A stretch of 64,000 nt of DNA. It comes from Fennellomyces sp. T-0311 (taxonomy: Eukaryota; Mucoromycota; Mucoromycetes; Mucorales; Lichtheimiaceae). This document shows positions 1 to 11,708 of this stretch, piece by piece. Positions within the stretch are counted from its first letter, which is position 1, and each line of letters begins with the position of its first letter. The position numbers and the translations under genes were made by a program. The notes under the pieces were generated by a model. It was not told the DNA's origin. It saw only the letters and a program-made list of their open reading frames with translations, and ran no database searches. The DNA is taken from NCBI GenBank assembly GCA_025266875.1, contig JALLLT010000008.1, positions 620,001 through 684,000 on the forward strand, in the 5' to 3' direction.

Positions 1-582
1 GCAGTGCCGAGGACGGAGGGGGCAAACATTTGTGTAGTCCAGAACTGGCAAGGAACGAATGTGGAACCAAGAATACCAACTACAGCACTGGTAATTATGT
101 GTGTTAGTATTGTTTCAATGGCTAGAACCTCGTTAACTGCCTATTTACCGGTTGACAATAAGTCCAGCGCCATTTTTGATGAAGCCCGTGAAACCGCAAG
201 GAATGGCACCGACTATTAAAATGCCCGACATTACTCGACGAGGTCCAAATCGTTCGCAAAGCGGACCAACTGCAAGACGAGCGGCAATAGTGAGTGCAAC
301 GGCAGCCAAATTAGAGTCATAGATCTCCATTGAGTCAAGCTTCAGCTCCTCGGACATGTGATATACAATTGGTGGAACGGCATACCACGCCATAAATGCA
401 ACCATAAACGAAAGCCATGACTATAACATAAAGTCACTATTATAAGTATATACAGGAGGTATTTAAGCACATATACTTACAAAATGTAATGCTCTCATAT
501 GAGGGAATTGAAAGCTTTGAAGTCGGAAGTTTGTGGCCTTGCCATTCTGATCAATTATAATTTTTTTGGAAAAAAGTTGCAT
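1..582 (-). CDS. nrtA: Nitrate/nitrite transporter (MFS, NNP family), 5' part only
   Basis: High-affinity nitrate uptake carrier of the plasma membrane. Exons on the minus strand are 582-481, 420-149 and 87-1, and the gene continues past the left edge. Joined, it gives a cytosolic start, then PHMRALHFSWLSFMVAFMAW (first transmembrane helix), the loop LCERFGPRRVM (MFS motif A region), and then GILGSTFVPCQFWTTQMF, the segment that carries the NNP nitrate signature. The ATG at 582 gives a short N-terminus of the usual fungal length. Exon phases match at both introns. Nitrate assimilation genes are often clustered in fungi; any partner would lie to the left, outside this window. Identity is secure from the family motifs; substrate (nitrate versus nitrite) is inferred. 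Confidence 0.9.
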
Positions 583-3500
583 TTCTCAAAAAACAGATGA
601 GGCAGTAAACAGCTGAGTAGGTATAAAAGTGTCAGAAGCTATATGAAATGAAAAGTATCTGGAAGGTACTTACTTTTTTAAAGTTTCCAGCTGGTAAGTA
701 TATACTTTTGCTATTGATGGAAGAGAGTCGAGCAACTTTGAATTATATTGTGCTTTTATAAATGAAAATGGGCGAAGTTAGATTTTTTTTTTATCTTTTT
801 GGAAAAACCATAATACCAAGAGTTGTCAAAAGTGTTACGTATGATATACTAACGGCTCCGTGTACGTCAAGATAATTTAAGGAGGCCGCAAGTGTACACG
901 CAGTATGACCCTTTTTCCCTTGAGATAAGGTTATCTGCCCCAAGTAATGCCCACAGTATTTTACAACGAATCAGCAATCTGATGTCTATAGGAGTGCGGG
1001 GCGGGATTTTTGCACGAAGTTACCGAAGTTCAACCTGCATATAGGATCGTGATTTGGCCCCTGCACTGTTGCTGTACTCAGCCACACACGTTACATAAGC
1101 CCCTAAAATATTGACCTAGAACTTCCTCGATAAGCGGATCAAATTGTGCCATATCTTTAACACATGTCGATTGTAGACATTACTCTGAAGAGTCTATTGC
1201 ATATAGATTGATATTCAGGAGGTCCCTGGATGATAGATAGTACAGAGTAAAAGTAGTGGTGACAATGAATGCAACCATAGTGCAATTTAAACGCTCCTGC
1301 TCTCTCGTTAGGTTTGAAAACCAGGCGCATCGTGTTAATTTTGGTATACATGCAAAGTCCAATTACTCTGTTGTCACATTAGCAACTTTGGGACCCTTGA
1401 TAGACATTTCTCTATACTATGTTATGCCTTTCTATATCGTTAAATATATGTCCTGGAACAGGTGCATTTTTCTGGGATAGAAGCCATCCAATTATCTACG
1501 CACTAAATTATTCTGAATCAAGAGACATATGCGGGAATAGTTGCGTGAATATAGTATCTAGGTTAAAAATACAGAAAACCATGCGTGTGGAATAGTAGGT
1601 TCCGCTTATTATACGATTTAGCCACCCTTGATCATTATTTTACTATAACTCTGAGTTTATCAGAGAAACGTACATACAGTATGACCACAAAGCAAAAGCA
1701 TTAAATCGCTGGTTTAGTATAATCAGGAGAAGTCTGTACACAGTCCTATTCTTACCAATGACTTTGAAAGCAATTATGACCTTCATGCTTTTTTTTTGTG
1801 CAAGGAATCCTTCCAGAAAACAAGCAACCAAATTATTTCTTCATACCTTTTTGCTGGTAGGCTTTCCTTAGGGTCAACGTCTATGTAGCTGATCGAGCAA
1901 TTTATCCTTCGCGCTACATAGTGTAAAACTACCCACCGGTTTGCTCGTCACGGTATCTTGTACTTGCTTGATTAGCCTAATTTCGTATCTTAAGGAATGG
2001 AATAGTTGGGAAAAAATGAGTTATCCATATCATCGGAAGTATTGACATTCTGAAGGGTAATAATATGCCAATATATTTCTCCACAGCTATGCTCCATCAA
2101 TTTATTCGTTAATACGAATGGGCGGAGGAGGTTTGTTTAAACTATTAATCGCAGCAATCCTTCAGATGTATCATTAGTGATACATAGTGCGTTTCATGGA
2201 TCACCAGTTGATTAATATGTCGGATCATTTTATAAAAGCTTTGGTCAGCAGAGATTGCGAGTGGATTGGTCATTTGTTTGGTAGGTAGTTCGTGTGTTCT
2301 GTGGATACATATACTGCCTGAAGAGCGGCTGTCAAGGTAAAGTTATACCATAACGACTAATCCAGCCCACCTGCAGTAATGGCACGATGCCACTTTGTAA
2401 GAGAGTATCAAACTTTACATTCCTGACTATGAGCTTGTAAGCCATATTAGTTCGGATTTTTTTTTTGCAAGAAACCTATTCCAAAGTACTTCACTATGGC
2501 TATCACCTACTCACTTCCTTTGGAAAACAGAATATCTAATCGTCAATTTTATCTGCAAAGTAACAGTAACAAATCCAACTTGCAGACTGTCTTGCAATGA
2601 CCATCAATATAGAAACCTTGTGTTCTCGATCAAAGCTATGCAATACATTTGAAGCTCATGAACGTCGTTACCTGGTATTTTTGGTTATCTTGGTCAGTGC
2701 CACTGGCGATTTCCGTGTCTTCTACTTTCTCATCGCTCGTATATGTACATAGAGTAATGATGTCATATGGCGACGTTTTTGGGTACGCGAATGCGTTTTC
2801 ACTGCCGGAGAGCAGCTGTTCTCCAGCCAGAAGCATTAATAACCGATTCTACTTTAGCTTGAATGAGTATTCAAAGGTACCACATTGCTATTGGTCTCGA
2901 GTCGTTTATCGTTTGTCTATCCACGCACACTTTTGTAAGCGGGTTAATTCGTAGATTAGCATCTGCTATTGCACCGTCCACAGAATCGATTGCGCTGTAT
3001 ATCTTTCGGTGGCCAGTTTGTGTTAAATTGGAAAACCATCCATCTTTCGGTATATTTCTGAGTTAATATTCATCCAGTGATGATTTAAGGTAGGATTCTA
3101 GTTGATTAATACGAAGTACGATGAATCAGCCTTCGTGTATTTACATCAGATATATGTGGCTGAAGTGGATGAATGCATCATCTATGCGCTTCGATTTCAC
3201 GTCTGTAAAGTAAGGCGGCTGTAAGATGAATTCTTTGCTCGCAGTTTTGACACCTGTTCCTGCACAGACCCTGCAGTTCAAGATAGTGCATACTTCTGGT
3301 ATTTTTTCGCTTGATGCTAATATATCTGTTTTTCAGTCCGCATTCCTCCATCATAATCTGAACCGAGGCTCCTTTACTACCTCCTCCCTCTCTTTCTATA
3401 TATGGGCCTTGATCATTGGATAAGTGCCCAGGGATCAAAAAGACCATCCTCTCTCGTCATAAAAAGATAAACTACTAACCTCTTTGGCTCGTTCTCAAAA

Positions 3501-3740
3501 TTCCTCAGCGAGGAATTTCATTCTGGATGCTTTACTGTCCTCGTACCTTTTGAGGTTCTTCCTCTAAGGCCCTCACGTATTTATAGAGCAGCTGTCGCTG
3601 GCTAGTCCATTACTAGCTACTTCAGGAAAACACAGCTTGAAAGTACTTGTTTTTTGCCAAATGTTTATTTTGTTGGTATGGAGAAGGAAATCGCAATTCG
3701 TGATTCGTGTAATTGTGTGCATGATACATCTGACTTTTGT
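583..3740. other. Gene-poor AT-rich stretch
   Basis: About 3.1 kb between the nitrate transporter promoter and the 3' end of cytochrome c peroxidase. I find no reading frame with convincing family similarity. Minus-strand frames at 3447-3178 and 2836-2636 have non-random composition and may be remains of a decayed gene, but they cannot be joined or named. The first few hundred bases (583 upward) must hold the transporter promoter. Confidence 0.4.
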
Positions 3741-5156
3741 TTACTCAGTAGTCTTCGCGAACTTATACTCCTTTTCGTCACCCTTGAAGGGAACACCCAA
3801 TTCAATAAGCTTCTTGAATGCCTTTGCAAAGTCCTCGAAGAACTTGGCCTCATCCTTGGCATACAAGTCAAAGTACTTCTTGAACTCCTTGTCGTTGTAC
3901 ATATCAAGTTCAATGGGCAACATCATGACATCAGGGTTAGCCTTGTCAACGTATTGCCAGCCACCATTAGCCAAGGTCTTCTTGATCCATTTACGTTCAG
4001 CCAAAGCCTTGAAGTATTCGTTAGTGAACATGGTGGGAGCCTCCTGCCATGGGCCATCGAAACCAGAACGATCGGGATGGCAACGACCAAGTGCGTGGCC
4101 ACCGAGCAAAGCTACAATTTCTTGATCATTGAAGCCCTGAAGGTAAAGAAGTCAGACGAATCCGGGGATTAGACTGGGGTCGTGTAACCTACCATACGGT
4201 AAAAGATATCTCGAGCGTGATTCTCCTTCTTGGTTGCATCAGGCAAACGGCCATCGGGAGTGCAAGACTGAGCAGTAATTGCATCCTCTCTACCTGGTCT
4301 CCATGGGATGGTGGGACCTCCCTATATTTGTGTAGACAAAAAAAATTACTGTGTGAGAAAGAAATTTTAACCAAGTTCCCGCGCCCTTTAAGGTACCAAT
4401 TCCTGAATAGCGACAACACCAGCCAGGGTCCACAGGTCACCATAGCTGATTTCAGGGTACTTTTGGTGAATCTTCTCGAGAATGTTGCGTGCTATGTGCA
4501 AGCCATTGTTGGCACCATGGTTTGCTTCAGGTGCAAAGCCTGTATAGTTGTCAGAATTTTTAGTAAGCTGTAAACAACCAACCACCAAAAAAAAAAAAAA
4601 CGTACGCATGGTAGCGCCATTGCTGCCGCCAGTCTTAGTATCTTTATCATAAGTTCCAGAAGCGTGCCATGCGAGACGGACAAGAACAGGACCGTAGGAA
4701 CCATCATCGTAGCTAATTGGGAAAAATTTCGCTTATAGTCAACATAAAATATTCCCATGGCATCACATGAAACATACTCGGAATCCTCATCCAAAAGCTC
4801 GGCGATATCCTTGTACACTTGATTGTAGTCAACACTCTTGGTCTTTTCCTTGACAGTCTGTGCAGATTTGGTGGATTGCGAAGAAGTGTTGTAATAGTAT
4901 CCGGCGGCACCACCCAAACCGGCCAAACCTGTTTATAACCAAAAGCGTAAGCACAGTATCAGAAATTGATCAAGTCAAAGCATTTACCCAAGAACAAGAG
5001 TGTGTTGCTGCCTGACTTCTTGCCAGTGCCGCTCGAGTAACCGCGATACGCGTACTTGGTAGCCATGGGAACCCTGGTAGTTACGCGAGGAGCAGCCATG
5101 GTCAAGGCCGTTCGCGTACCGAAACGTGGCAAAAGAGGACGCAGAGCAGATGACAT
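3741..5156 (-). CDS. CCP1: Cytochrome c peroxidase, mitochondrial
   Basis: Haem peroxidase that reduces H2O2 using ferrocytochrome c in the mitochondrial intermembrane space. Six exons: 5156-4988, 4928-4778, 4712-4606, 4539-4397, 4321-4193 and 4136-3741, giving 364 aa, the usual family length. The N-terminus is Arg/Ala/Thr-rich with few acids (targeting presequence), followed by a Gly/Leu hydrophobic stretch ([18 protein letters not shown]), the bipartite sorting signal expected for this compartment. The distal haem site is [11 protein letters not shown]; the proximal site is [21 protein letters not shown] around the axial His. The C-terminal part [19 protein letters not shown] and MLPIELDMY is typical of class I peroxidases. 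Donors and acceptors are canonical and every phase closes. A TATA-like box lies about 75 nt upstream of the ATG. Confidence 0.96.
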
Positions 5157-5228
5157 TGTGTGTGGATGGGAAAAAAGTCGTGAAAGAGGGAGAGACGAAA
5201 GAGGAACACTTGTGCGAGGCCCGACCGT

Positions 5229-5240
5229 CCTTTATATATG
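5229..5240 (-). promoter_or_regulatory. TATA-like box of CCP1
   Basis: On the minus strand the sequence reads CATATATAAAGG, roughly 75-85 nt before the CCP1 start codon at 5156. The position fits a core promoter TATA element, although fungal TATA spacing varies. Confidence 0.45.
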
Positions 5241-7267
5241 CACCACTGCGTTATCATGCCGCCGGTTTCAATCGAGAGTAAATGAATAAGCAAGAGATCA
5301 CTGGCCAGAGCGAAAATCGGCCGTTGAATTCCGAAATATAGCCAATCAATTATCGCCCCTGCTTAGTAACCCGGCTGTGCAACATCGAGGAGTGGAGTTA
5401 AAAGCCTACTTGTTTTCTTTCTTCCCCATGGTTATATTTTGTCACCAATGTAATAGATTTGCAGATTTCTATCGCATGGTTACATATATGGTGGCGCAAA
5501 CGTATTTTGTAAAATAATGCCAAAGTGTTTGACTTGCTGCGTTTCTCGACACATCTTCTCGGCAGTGTTGAAGAACGGTGAGTGGACTGTGGAATGTAGG
5601 ATTACGTCACTCTGAAACTTTAGAAGAATTGCTGCAAGAAAAACGATGATTATCGAATGACTGAACAAATTTTTGGCCAGCTAATTTTGCCTAAATCTAG
5701 GCGCGGCCAAAGTATTAAGCTCATGGGTTATTGGTGGTGGTCCTGCAACTTTATCTGCTTTCCATTGAATTATAGCCATAGGGAAAGAAATTGGGGTATT
5801 TTGGTACAGTCGTTACAGACCTTGTGAACACGATGGATAGATTAATAAGTTCTTGAAAAGTGGATAATGTACATGTGAACTGTGTTACCGTGATATTAAC
5901 GAGTTGCTTCCGCACAGTATCTAAATGTAGCATACAACAAATGAAAACAGCTCGATCACTGTAGACGAGTGAATATGACACTGTATATACAATCCTGCGG
6001 TTTTCGTCCCTTACACTGAAAATCACGAGTCGTGCTCAAGCTGTCACATAGATTATTAATAGGGTTTTCGAGAATAGCTATTGAAGTGCATGTGATCCAT
6101 TTGACGCGATCAATCGCCTTTATGCGCATAGAACAGATCTGCACCACATCCATCGTTTAGAAAAGCGCCAAAAGAAACGGTAGACAATTTGAGAAATGTT
6201 TCACACAGTTGGTGTACCACAGTGGTGCATACGATCCGGTAGAGTACGGCAAAAGCGAATTTGCTACATAGGTACCCCAAGTTACTTGCTTTTCCGATTC
6301 CATAGAATTATGTCCTTGATTAGTCCCCACCAATATCCACGTGGCAGGGATAATTGATTCTACCGCTTTCATTTGCATAAATAGCAACGCGATCTTGAAT
6401 ATAAAGATAAGACAAATTCTATCATACTATTTCCATACGGACTAAGCAATACTTGATAGTAATTGACAGTATCTTACAAATTTACCAGCCATCGCAATCA
6501 ACCTGTTATACGAAATACTCGGTCCACCATTAAAAGACAGCCTCACCAAAGAAGAGAGCATATGGCGCTTGGTACACTGTTCATATAGCAGGATCCGGTA
6601 TAAGGGCACACATGACCCGATATGATTGAATTCTAGATGAGATTTTCACTAATGGCGATGTCGATCCACAAACACGTACTAGAAGTTTCGAAGATCCGAC
6701 GCTAATTTACCATCCATAGCATCCGAAATTTATGTGACCATCCTCATAACAGCGGGAAGTTCAACTTGGGCTGATAGAAATCAGATGATAATGTAAAAAA
6801 ATCAAATACGGACAAGAGCATTGGTTTAAAGAAACGATGGATATATTTAATTTATAGTATCGATAAAAACGGGATCATTGGTCACGTTGTGCAGATATTG
6901 TTTATCGTGATGTGCATGTCGGCGGCGGGTATAAATGATGAGAGAGGGTCGCGATGGCTCAACAGGGCACGACGGTAGGTTCGGGATGCAAAGCTGTCAA
7001 GGAGGAATCGAGGAAGAGAGCCGCGCTTTCTTCAAGGTCTAAAAGTTCGGATTCAATATTTTATGCAGGTTAAAAAGTGCTACGTGGCTCGTTTCTAACG
7101 GAAACTATTGCTTGTGTTACGTTACGAGCATGGCACACAAACTCTGCCCTGATGCGTTAATAAGGTATTACGAGCTCCGCATACAACTCTTTTTCCCTCT
7201 TTTTTTTTTTCTATTCATCCCTCACCCTTAAGCTGTACCCTTTTTTTCTGTTCCTTTTTATTCAAAT
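5241..7267. pseudogene. Intergenic stretch with weak minus-strand LRR-like remnants
   Basis: Two kilobases without an intact gene. Minus-strand frames at 6153-5956 and 6026-5751 contain leucine-rich-looking runs (for example TFQELINLSIVFTR) that resemble the LRR part of the F-box family decayed elsewhere in this window, but frames are broken and short. The right half (about 7190-7267) is pyrimidine-rich and leads into the next gene, consistent with a promoter. Confidence 0.25.
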
Positions 7268-8467
7268 ATGGCACGCACCGTTAGCCGACGACAACAAAAA
7301 CGTAAGCGTGAAGAGCGCGCATCAGCCGAAAAAGACATTCCTCAAGAAGAGCAAGATGATGTTGTACTCCCGCCAACCAAAAAAGTCAAGGGTAACAAAA
7401 AAATGGGGTGCTTTCGACGTCGTATATAACCAAGGGATCTTTCTCAATTCCCATAGAAACAAAAAAGACGAAGCGAGATATAACCAATGGAACCACCTTG
7501 AAAGAAGATGAGGTAGAAGCAGAGAGGATAAAAGGTGTTTGTGCTTGGAGAGAAAAATTAATGGGGTAATGGGGAGAGCAGAAAATGGACGTCGATACAA
7601 TAGACAAGGAAGATGTGTGGATCGGCGCAACGGATGCAAACAAAGTTGGTCTTTACTACGGGGCAGCCGGCGATGAACGTAACTGGACCGGCCGGCCTGA
7701 ACTTGAACCCGAGCATAGCTTAGAGGATGCTTGTGTTTGGGTAAGCAACAGGAAAATGAACGCAGAATACGGAACTCAAAAGCTTTGGGGCAGGCTGCTA
7801 TCCAGGCCATTGACAGGTGCGCTAACGACGCCAAAAAGGTCGTCATCTATACAGATTGCCATGGTTTATGCAACGGTAAAACAATTCAAGAGTAAATGTC
7901 ACTATGAAAAACTGACAGATGTGTTCCAGATGAGAATCGCAATCCCTTACGAGAACAGCTTGATGAGAAAATAAACAATCGAACAGGCTCCACCGTCATT
8001 GTAAGTATTGAAAAAGAAAGAGGTGACACGCTTTCGTGTTTTCTAAAGTGTTACAGCTTCACACTTTACCAGCGGCAAGTGCTCAGTTACAAAAGGCACA
8101 AGAGCTTGTAGCAGTCGTCACCAAGGTAAACGAGAGTTTTGTATATTAGGACCGAGGAGCTAATATGGTTCTACAACAGACACAGTTGAATGGGGGTACA
8201 GCCAATGAACAGGAGGATGAGCCTACAAAGGAAAAGAGCGAAGTTTCTGCTCCACAAGATCATGTCCTTGAAAAGGATACAGTTGCACTTCAAGTAAGCG
8301 AGCCAGCTCGTGAAGATGAGGATATGCAAGCTGGCGAAAATGGTATCGAAACTGCAGCAGAAGAACAGGCTGCACCGACACCTGCTTCTTGGAGACCAGC
8401 GGGTGGCCTTCGCAACCTCTTGGATATTTTAATGGCGCCCTTTTCTCGGAGAGCCCGCACTCAGTAA
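7268..8467 (+). CDS. Spliced gene with degenerate RNase H-like domain
   Basis: Starts MARTVSRRQQKRKREE at 7268, a basic, probably nuclear N-terminus. The best supported exons are 7268-7391, one ending at 7875, then 7930-8000, 8057-8125 and 8180-8467 (stop). The middle part reads as an RNase H fold: LYYGAAGDERNWTGRPE, then QAAIQAIDRC, VVIYTDCHGLCNG, PLREQLDEKINNRTGSTVI and LQKAQELVA match the strand/helix order. The usual catalytic Glu (RAEL position) reads KALG and the last Asp (ADELA position) reads AQELVA, so activity is doubtful. The C-terminus is acidic and ends in RRARTQ. One junction between about 7740 and 7760 does not close in frame by my reading, so either an exon is mis-set or the gene carries an indel. 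Confidence 0.5.
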
Positions 8468-9550
8468 TTACTTTTGTTCTCTCTTTCAAATCTTCTATCT
8501 TTCTCTTAGTTTTCTGTGAACATAAGCTTTTTTCTGTTTACCTTTTATTTGCTACTAGTATTAAAGCATATTGATATATAACTCTCTATCCTTTTGGTGT
8601 CATATCTTAGATAATCGTCATCGTAGAAATGTGAAGCATACTATGCATATCATGCATATTATAGCTTCTGATGCTTGTGTCCATGCATTTCCCGCCTTCT
8701 GCTCATGAGGCTACTCATTAGGCCCGCATATATTCGATTGGGTACAATATATATATTTCTCTTGATGAAATCTATATAGCGGCGTCTTTATGTGATAGTA
8801 GCCTGAAATGACCCATTCGCGAAAAAGCCAAATGATATAGCAGGGTAGCTTCATTCAGTCCTCAGCTTAATAAATAAATATATTTCAACGTGAATGATAT
8901 CATAGAGTATGCTGGCTTACAGATATTTCTAGCACTTGGATGGATGGGATTGACATGTAGTAGTGTTGCTTTCGGCAGAGCCTTGTTCATAAATAAAGGT
9001 GCTGATTCGTCAATATACCTAGTGTTTCCTAATGATTTACTCTTGATGTCTTTCCAATTTTGCGCATCCTAGTACCATCTATCGGCGGATAAGGCTGCCA
9101 TGATGTAAACCACTTTATTGATCTCTTTGATTTGTGATATACTTTCACATTATCGATGCTATTTGACAGCATAAACTTCAGTACGGCTTATGATTCTTTT
9201 TGAGGCACAAAATGGTTCTTAGTTGGATCAGGGTGTATAGGAGGTTTCTATTACTACTATATTCACATGTTTTTGAGCATAGGATCAGAGTTGCTGATAG
9301 TTGGAACCAACAACCTTGCCAATGTCCTGTAGACATAGGTATAAATCGGAAAGTATAATGATGACATGCCTTACTTATCAATCGGAAAAATCTAACCATA
9401 GAAGTGTATGATAGCATTATCGCGGCATCTTCATAATTACCGATCCCACAACCACCTGTGTTGACGAGATTAGGTCATATCCAAGGACATGCGTTGATAA
9501 ATACAGCTTGAAGAAAAACATCCTCAATCATCAGCCACTTCAGCGAAACG
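8468..9550. other. Intergenic, no gene seen
   Basis: AT-rich DNA with only short unrelated frames on both strands. No family similarity recognised. Confidence 0.4.
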
Positions 9551-9985
9551 TGAAGTGCACCAACGGTACGAAGAATTAAAAGAGACTTATAAAAGTACCT
9601 TTGAAGTTTCGGATATGCTTTACTGAATGCAACGCTCTATGCTTTTATATCTTCTGGTGTATTGGAGCAGCGATAACAGTTTAAATAGTGTTTCGTGTTC
9701 AGAGTTGCCTGAATGGATAGAGGACGTGCAGGATCCTTTCCTTTGTTCTGATCATGCGGATCTGAGGATGTCTTTGACATCCGCCCTGCAGTGTAATAAC
9801 CGCGTTGCTATATTGGATTCAATTCCATGTCCTGTTGAGTTTATCCTATTCGTTCATACGGTGTAATCCTTAATCCGTGTAGATAAGTTACAATATAAGT
9901 ACACTTTGTGATGGTGTTGAACCGATATGTGTTATCCGATAGGAAATATCTTCTATTATTATCATTTGTGGTTGCTTCACCACAA
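9551..9985 (-). pseudogene. F-box/LRR-type gene fragment, copy A of a 435-bp duplication
   Basis: This block aligns without gaps to 28205-28639, with roughly 34 mismatches counted by eye (about 92 percent identity). Read on the minus strand it contains pieces such as NNRRYFLSDNTYRFN and LHGLRITPYER, interrupted by stops at the same places as the other copy. The companion copy continues into SLPSLKELFVKNCGE, an LRR-like segment, which is why I assign both to the decayed F-box/LRR family. No intact coding capacity. Confidence 0.5.
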
Positions 9986-10216
9986 AACCGGATCAGAAAA
10001 GCAGTGTGCGAGCCTCCTGAATAATCTAAACATTGGACAAAGACAATCCACTGGTGTATAAAGGAGGCGAGGTAAGCGGTGGCTCTGACTTTTACAAAGA
10101 ATCCGCTGCGTGAACACTTTCTCTTCCTTTTCCTGCAATAAAGTGCACAGAAATTAATTTCATGGACATTCGCTTTGATAACAGCTTTTGCCTGCTTTAT
10201 GCGCCAAACTCATATA

Positions 10217-10230
10217 TAGTCACCATTGTG
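10217..10230 (+). repeat. Target-site duplication, left copy (LINE)
   Basis: TAGTCACCATTGTG, identical in all 14 positions to 15390-15403 at the other end of the LINE. Confidence 0.93.
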
Positions 10231-10415
10231 AGACGTAGTCGAGCATCGCGCGCGGCAACCAACACCTCTTTTTATATAAACCAATTTCTTCTCATTTCCA
10301 AATTTATCCTATAAACACATTGTCACACAAAGTCATTCAAGATCAAAACAACGTGTTTACACAACATCAGGCTAACTCACAGCACAGTAACACCAGCCAA
10401 TTCCTAAGTGCCTCT

Positions 10416-11708
10416 ATGAGTGATCACCTCAAAGGTCCGGGATCGGGCTCCCCTCCCCAATCACTGGGTAGCCAATTCCAATTGAGCTCGATCGAGACAC
10501 TATCGTCACAGGCACTTGCAAACCACACAGATCCACATGTGCAGCAACACAACGCCCAATGGGAATTCGACCAGCGCATGATGGAGATCGAAAAACGAAT
10601 GAAGACGCACGAAGATCGCATGTGGGCGCAAGAACAGTACACTGCGAAATTGGACGAGGTCTTACAGCAGAACGAGGCCTTAATGAAGCAAAACAAAGTC
10701 TTGCTTCAGAAAAACGAGCAACTTGAAGAAGAGCTTGCATTAACCCGAGCACGTATCACCGAGCTTGAGGCACAATCGCAACTAGTGCCACCTCCGCAAC
10801 TCAGCCAGTCATCCCAATCTGGCCCACCAACCGATACAGCTACATCCTTGGATAAAGAGGACGAAGTGCTAACAGGTGCGATCGAGTCTATGCATGCCCC
10901 CACGAGAGAGGAATGGGAGGCGCGCAAGAAAGAGCTCGCCGCTGAAAAAGCTCAGCATCAGCAGAAACAGCAACAACAACTCGACCGCAAGCTGAAGAAA
11001 ATAGATCAGCAGCTACAACCCAAAGCGACAAAAACGATATCGTACGCCGAGGTAACAAGTCGGAACACACCGAAGAAGAAAAACACAGGACCTCCCACAG
11101 AAAAGCTTCTGAATTGGGCGCACAGAATTCTGACCCCAGCTACGAATAACACAGCGTACACCATCGTGTATATGCCTTCACCTCGCCGAACGTCGCACAG
11201 CGAAATTCGGCGCGCGTTACGCATTTTGGGAGTTGCACAAGAACGGGTGATCGACGTACACTTCCCCGCGCATGGAGTAATCGGCCTGCTGGTGCATTCG
11301 TCATACGAAAAAGACCTACGTCATATGCTGCAACAAGCGAAACTGACGCCAAAGGATGACTTCAGCCCAATTGCTGCATCTACTATTGGCGATCCGAAGC
11401 TACTTGCGAAACTAAACGAATCTGAACGTGGAGAAGAGGCCAGGAGACTCTACCAAGAGCGTATGCTCACCATGTGTCTGCGTATGCCAAAGAAACACCT
11501 TGGAATTGCAGTCCTGCGATACTTCACTTCGCTGCCGCAAGACCACGACCACCATATCGAACAGAAGTACTGGGACTCTTTCCAAGAAAAGAATCCGAAA
11601 CCAGCACCTCGAAAACGCCAACGAGCAGATTCAGTCGATGAAGCCCGCAACCTGTTCTCCAGTTTTTCTGGTGACCAGCAGCCGGATCCTATGCAAGAAG
11701 ATAAATGA
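10416..11708 (+). CDS. LINE ORF1 protein
   Basis: 430 aa from the first in-frame ATG at 10416; the frame is open further upstream (to about 10320) but without an ATG. Residues about 45-130 form a long coiled coil with Leu/Met heptads (for example LQQNEALMKQNKVLLQKNEQ), which in other LINE ORF1 proteins makes trimers. It is followed by a Gln/Lys-rich basic stretch and then an RRM-like beta-alpha-beta region (AYTIVYMPSPRR, RRALRILGVAQERVIDVHF, GVIGLLVHSSYEKDL). The C-terminus is basic (APRKRQR). The expected role is RNA binding and RNP formation with the element transcript. The stop codon overlaps the ORF2 start in the tetranucleotide ATGA. Confidence 0.88.
   Translation: MSDHLKGPGSGSPPQSLGSQFQLSSIETLSSQALANHTDPHVQQHNAQWEFDQRMMEIEKRMKTHEDRMWAQEQYTAKLDEVLQQNEALMKQNKVLLQKNEQLEEELALTRARITELEAQSQLVPPPQLSQSSQSGPPTDTATSLDKEDEVLTGAIESMHAPTREEWEARKKELAAEKAQHQQKQQQQLDRKLKKIDQQLQPKATKTISYAEVTSRNTPKKKNTGPPTEKLLNWAHRILTPATNNTAYTIVYMPSPRRTSHSEIRRALRILGVAQERVIDVHFPAHGVIGLLVHSSYEKDLRHMLQQAKLTPKDDFSPIAASTIGDPKLLAKLNESERGEEARRLYQERMLTMCLRMPKKHLGIAVLRYFTSLPQDHDHHIEQKYWDSFQEKNPKPAPRKRQRADSVDEARNLFSSFSGDQQPDPMQEDK

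Noticed and set aside
3654..4172. Plus-strand proteins at 3.6-4.2 kb
   Set aside because: They are antisense to the last exon of cytochrome c peroxidase.
7322..7846. 174-aa minus-strand protein
   Set aside because: It lies opposite the spliced RNase H-like gene and has no family similarity; it is a shadow frame.
10320..10415. Upstream extension of LINE ORF1
   Set aside because: The frame is open from about 10320 but begins with TTG; the first ATG in frame is 10416, so I start there.
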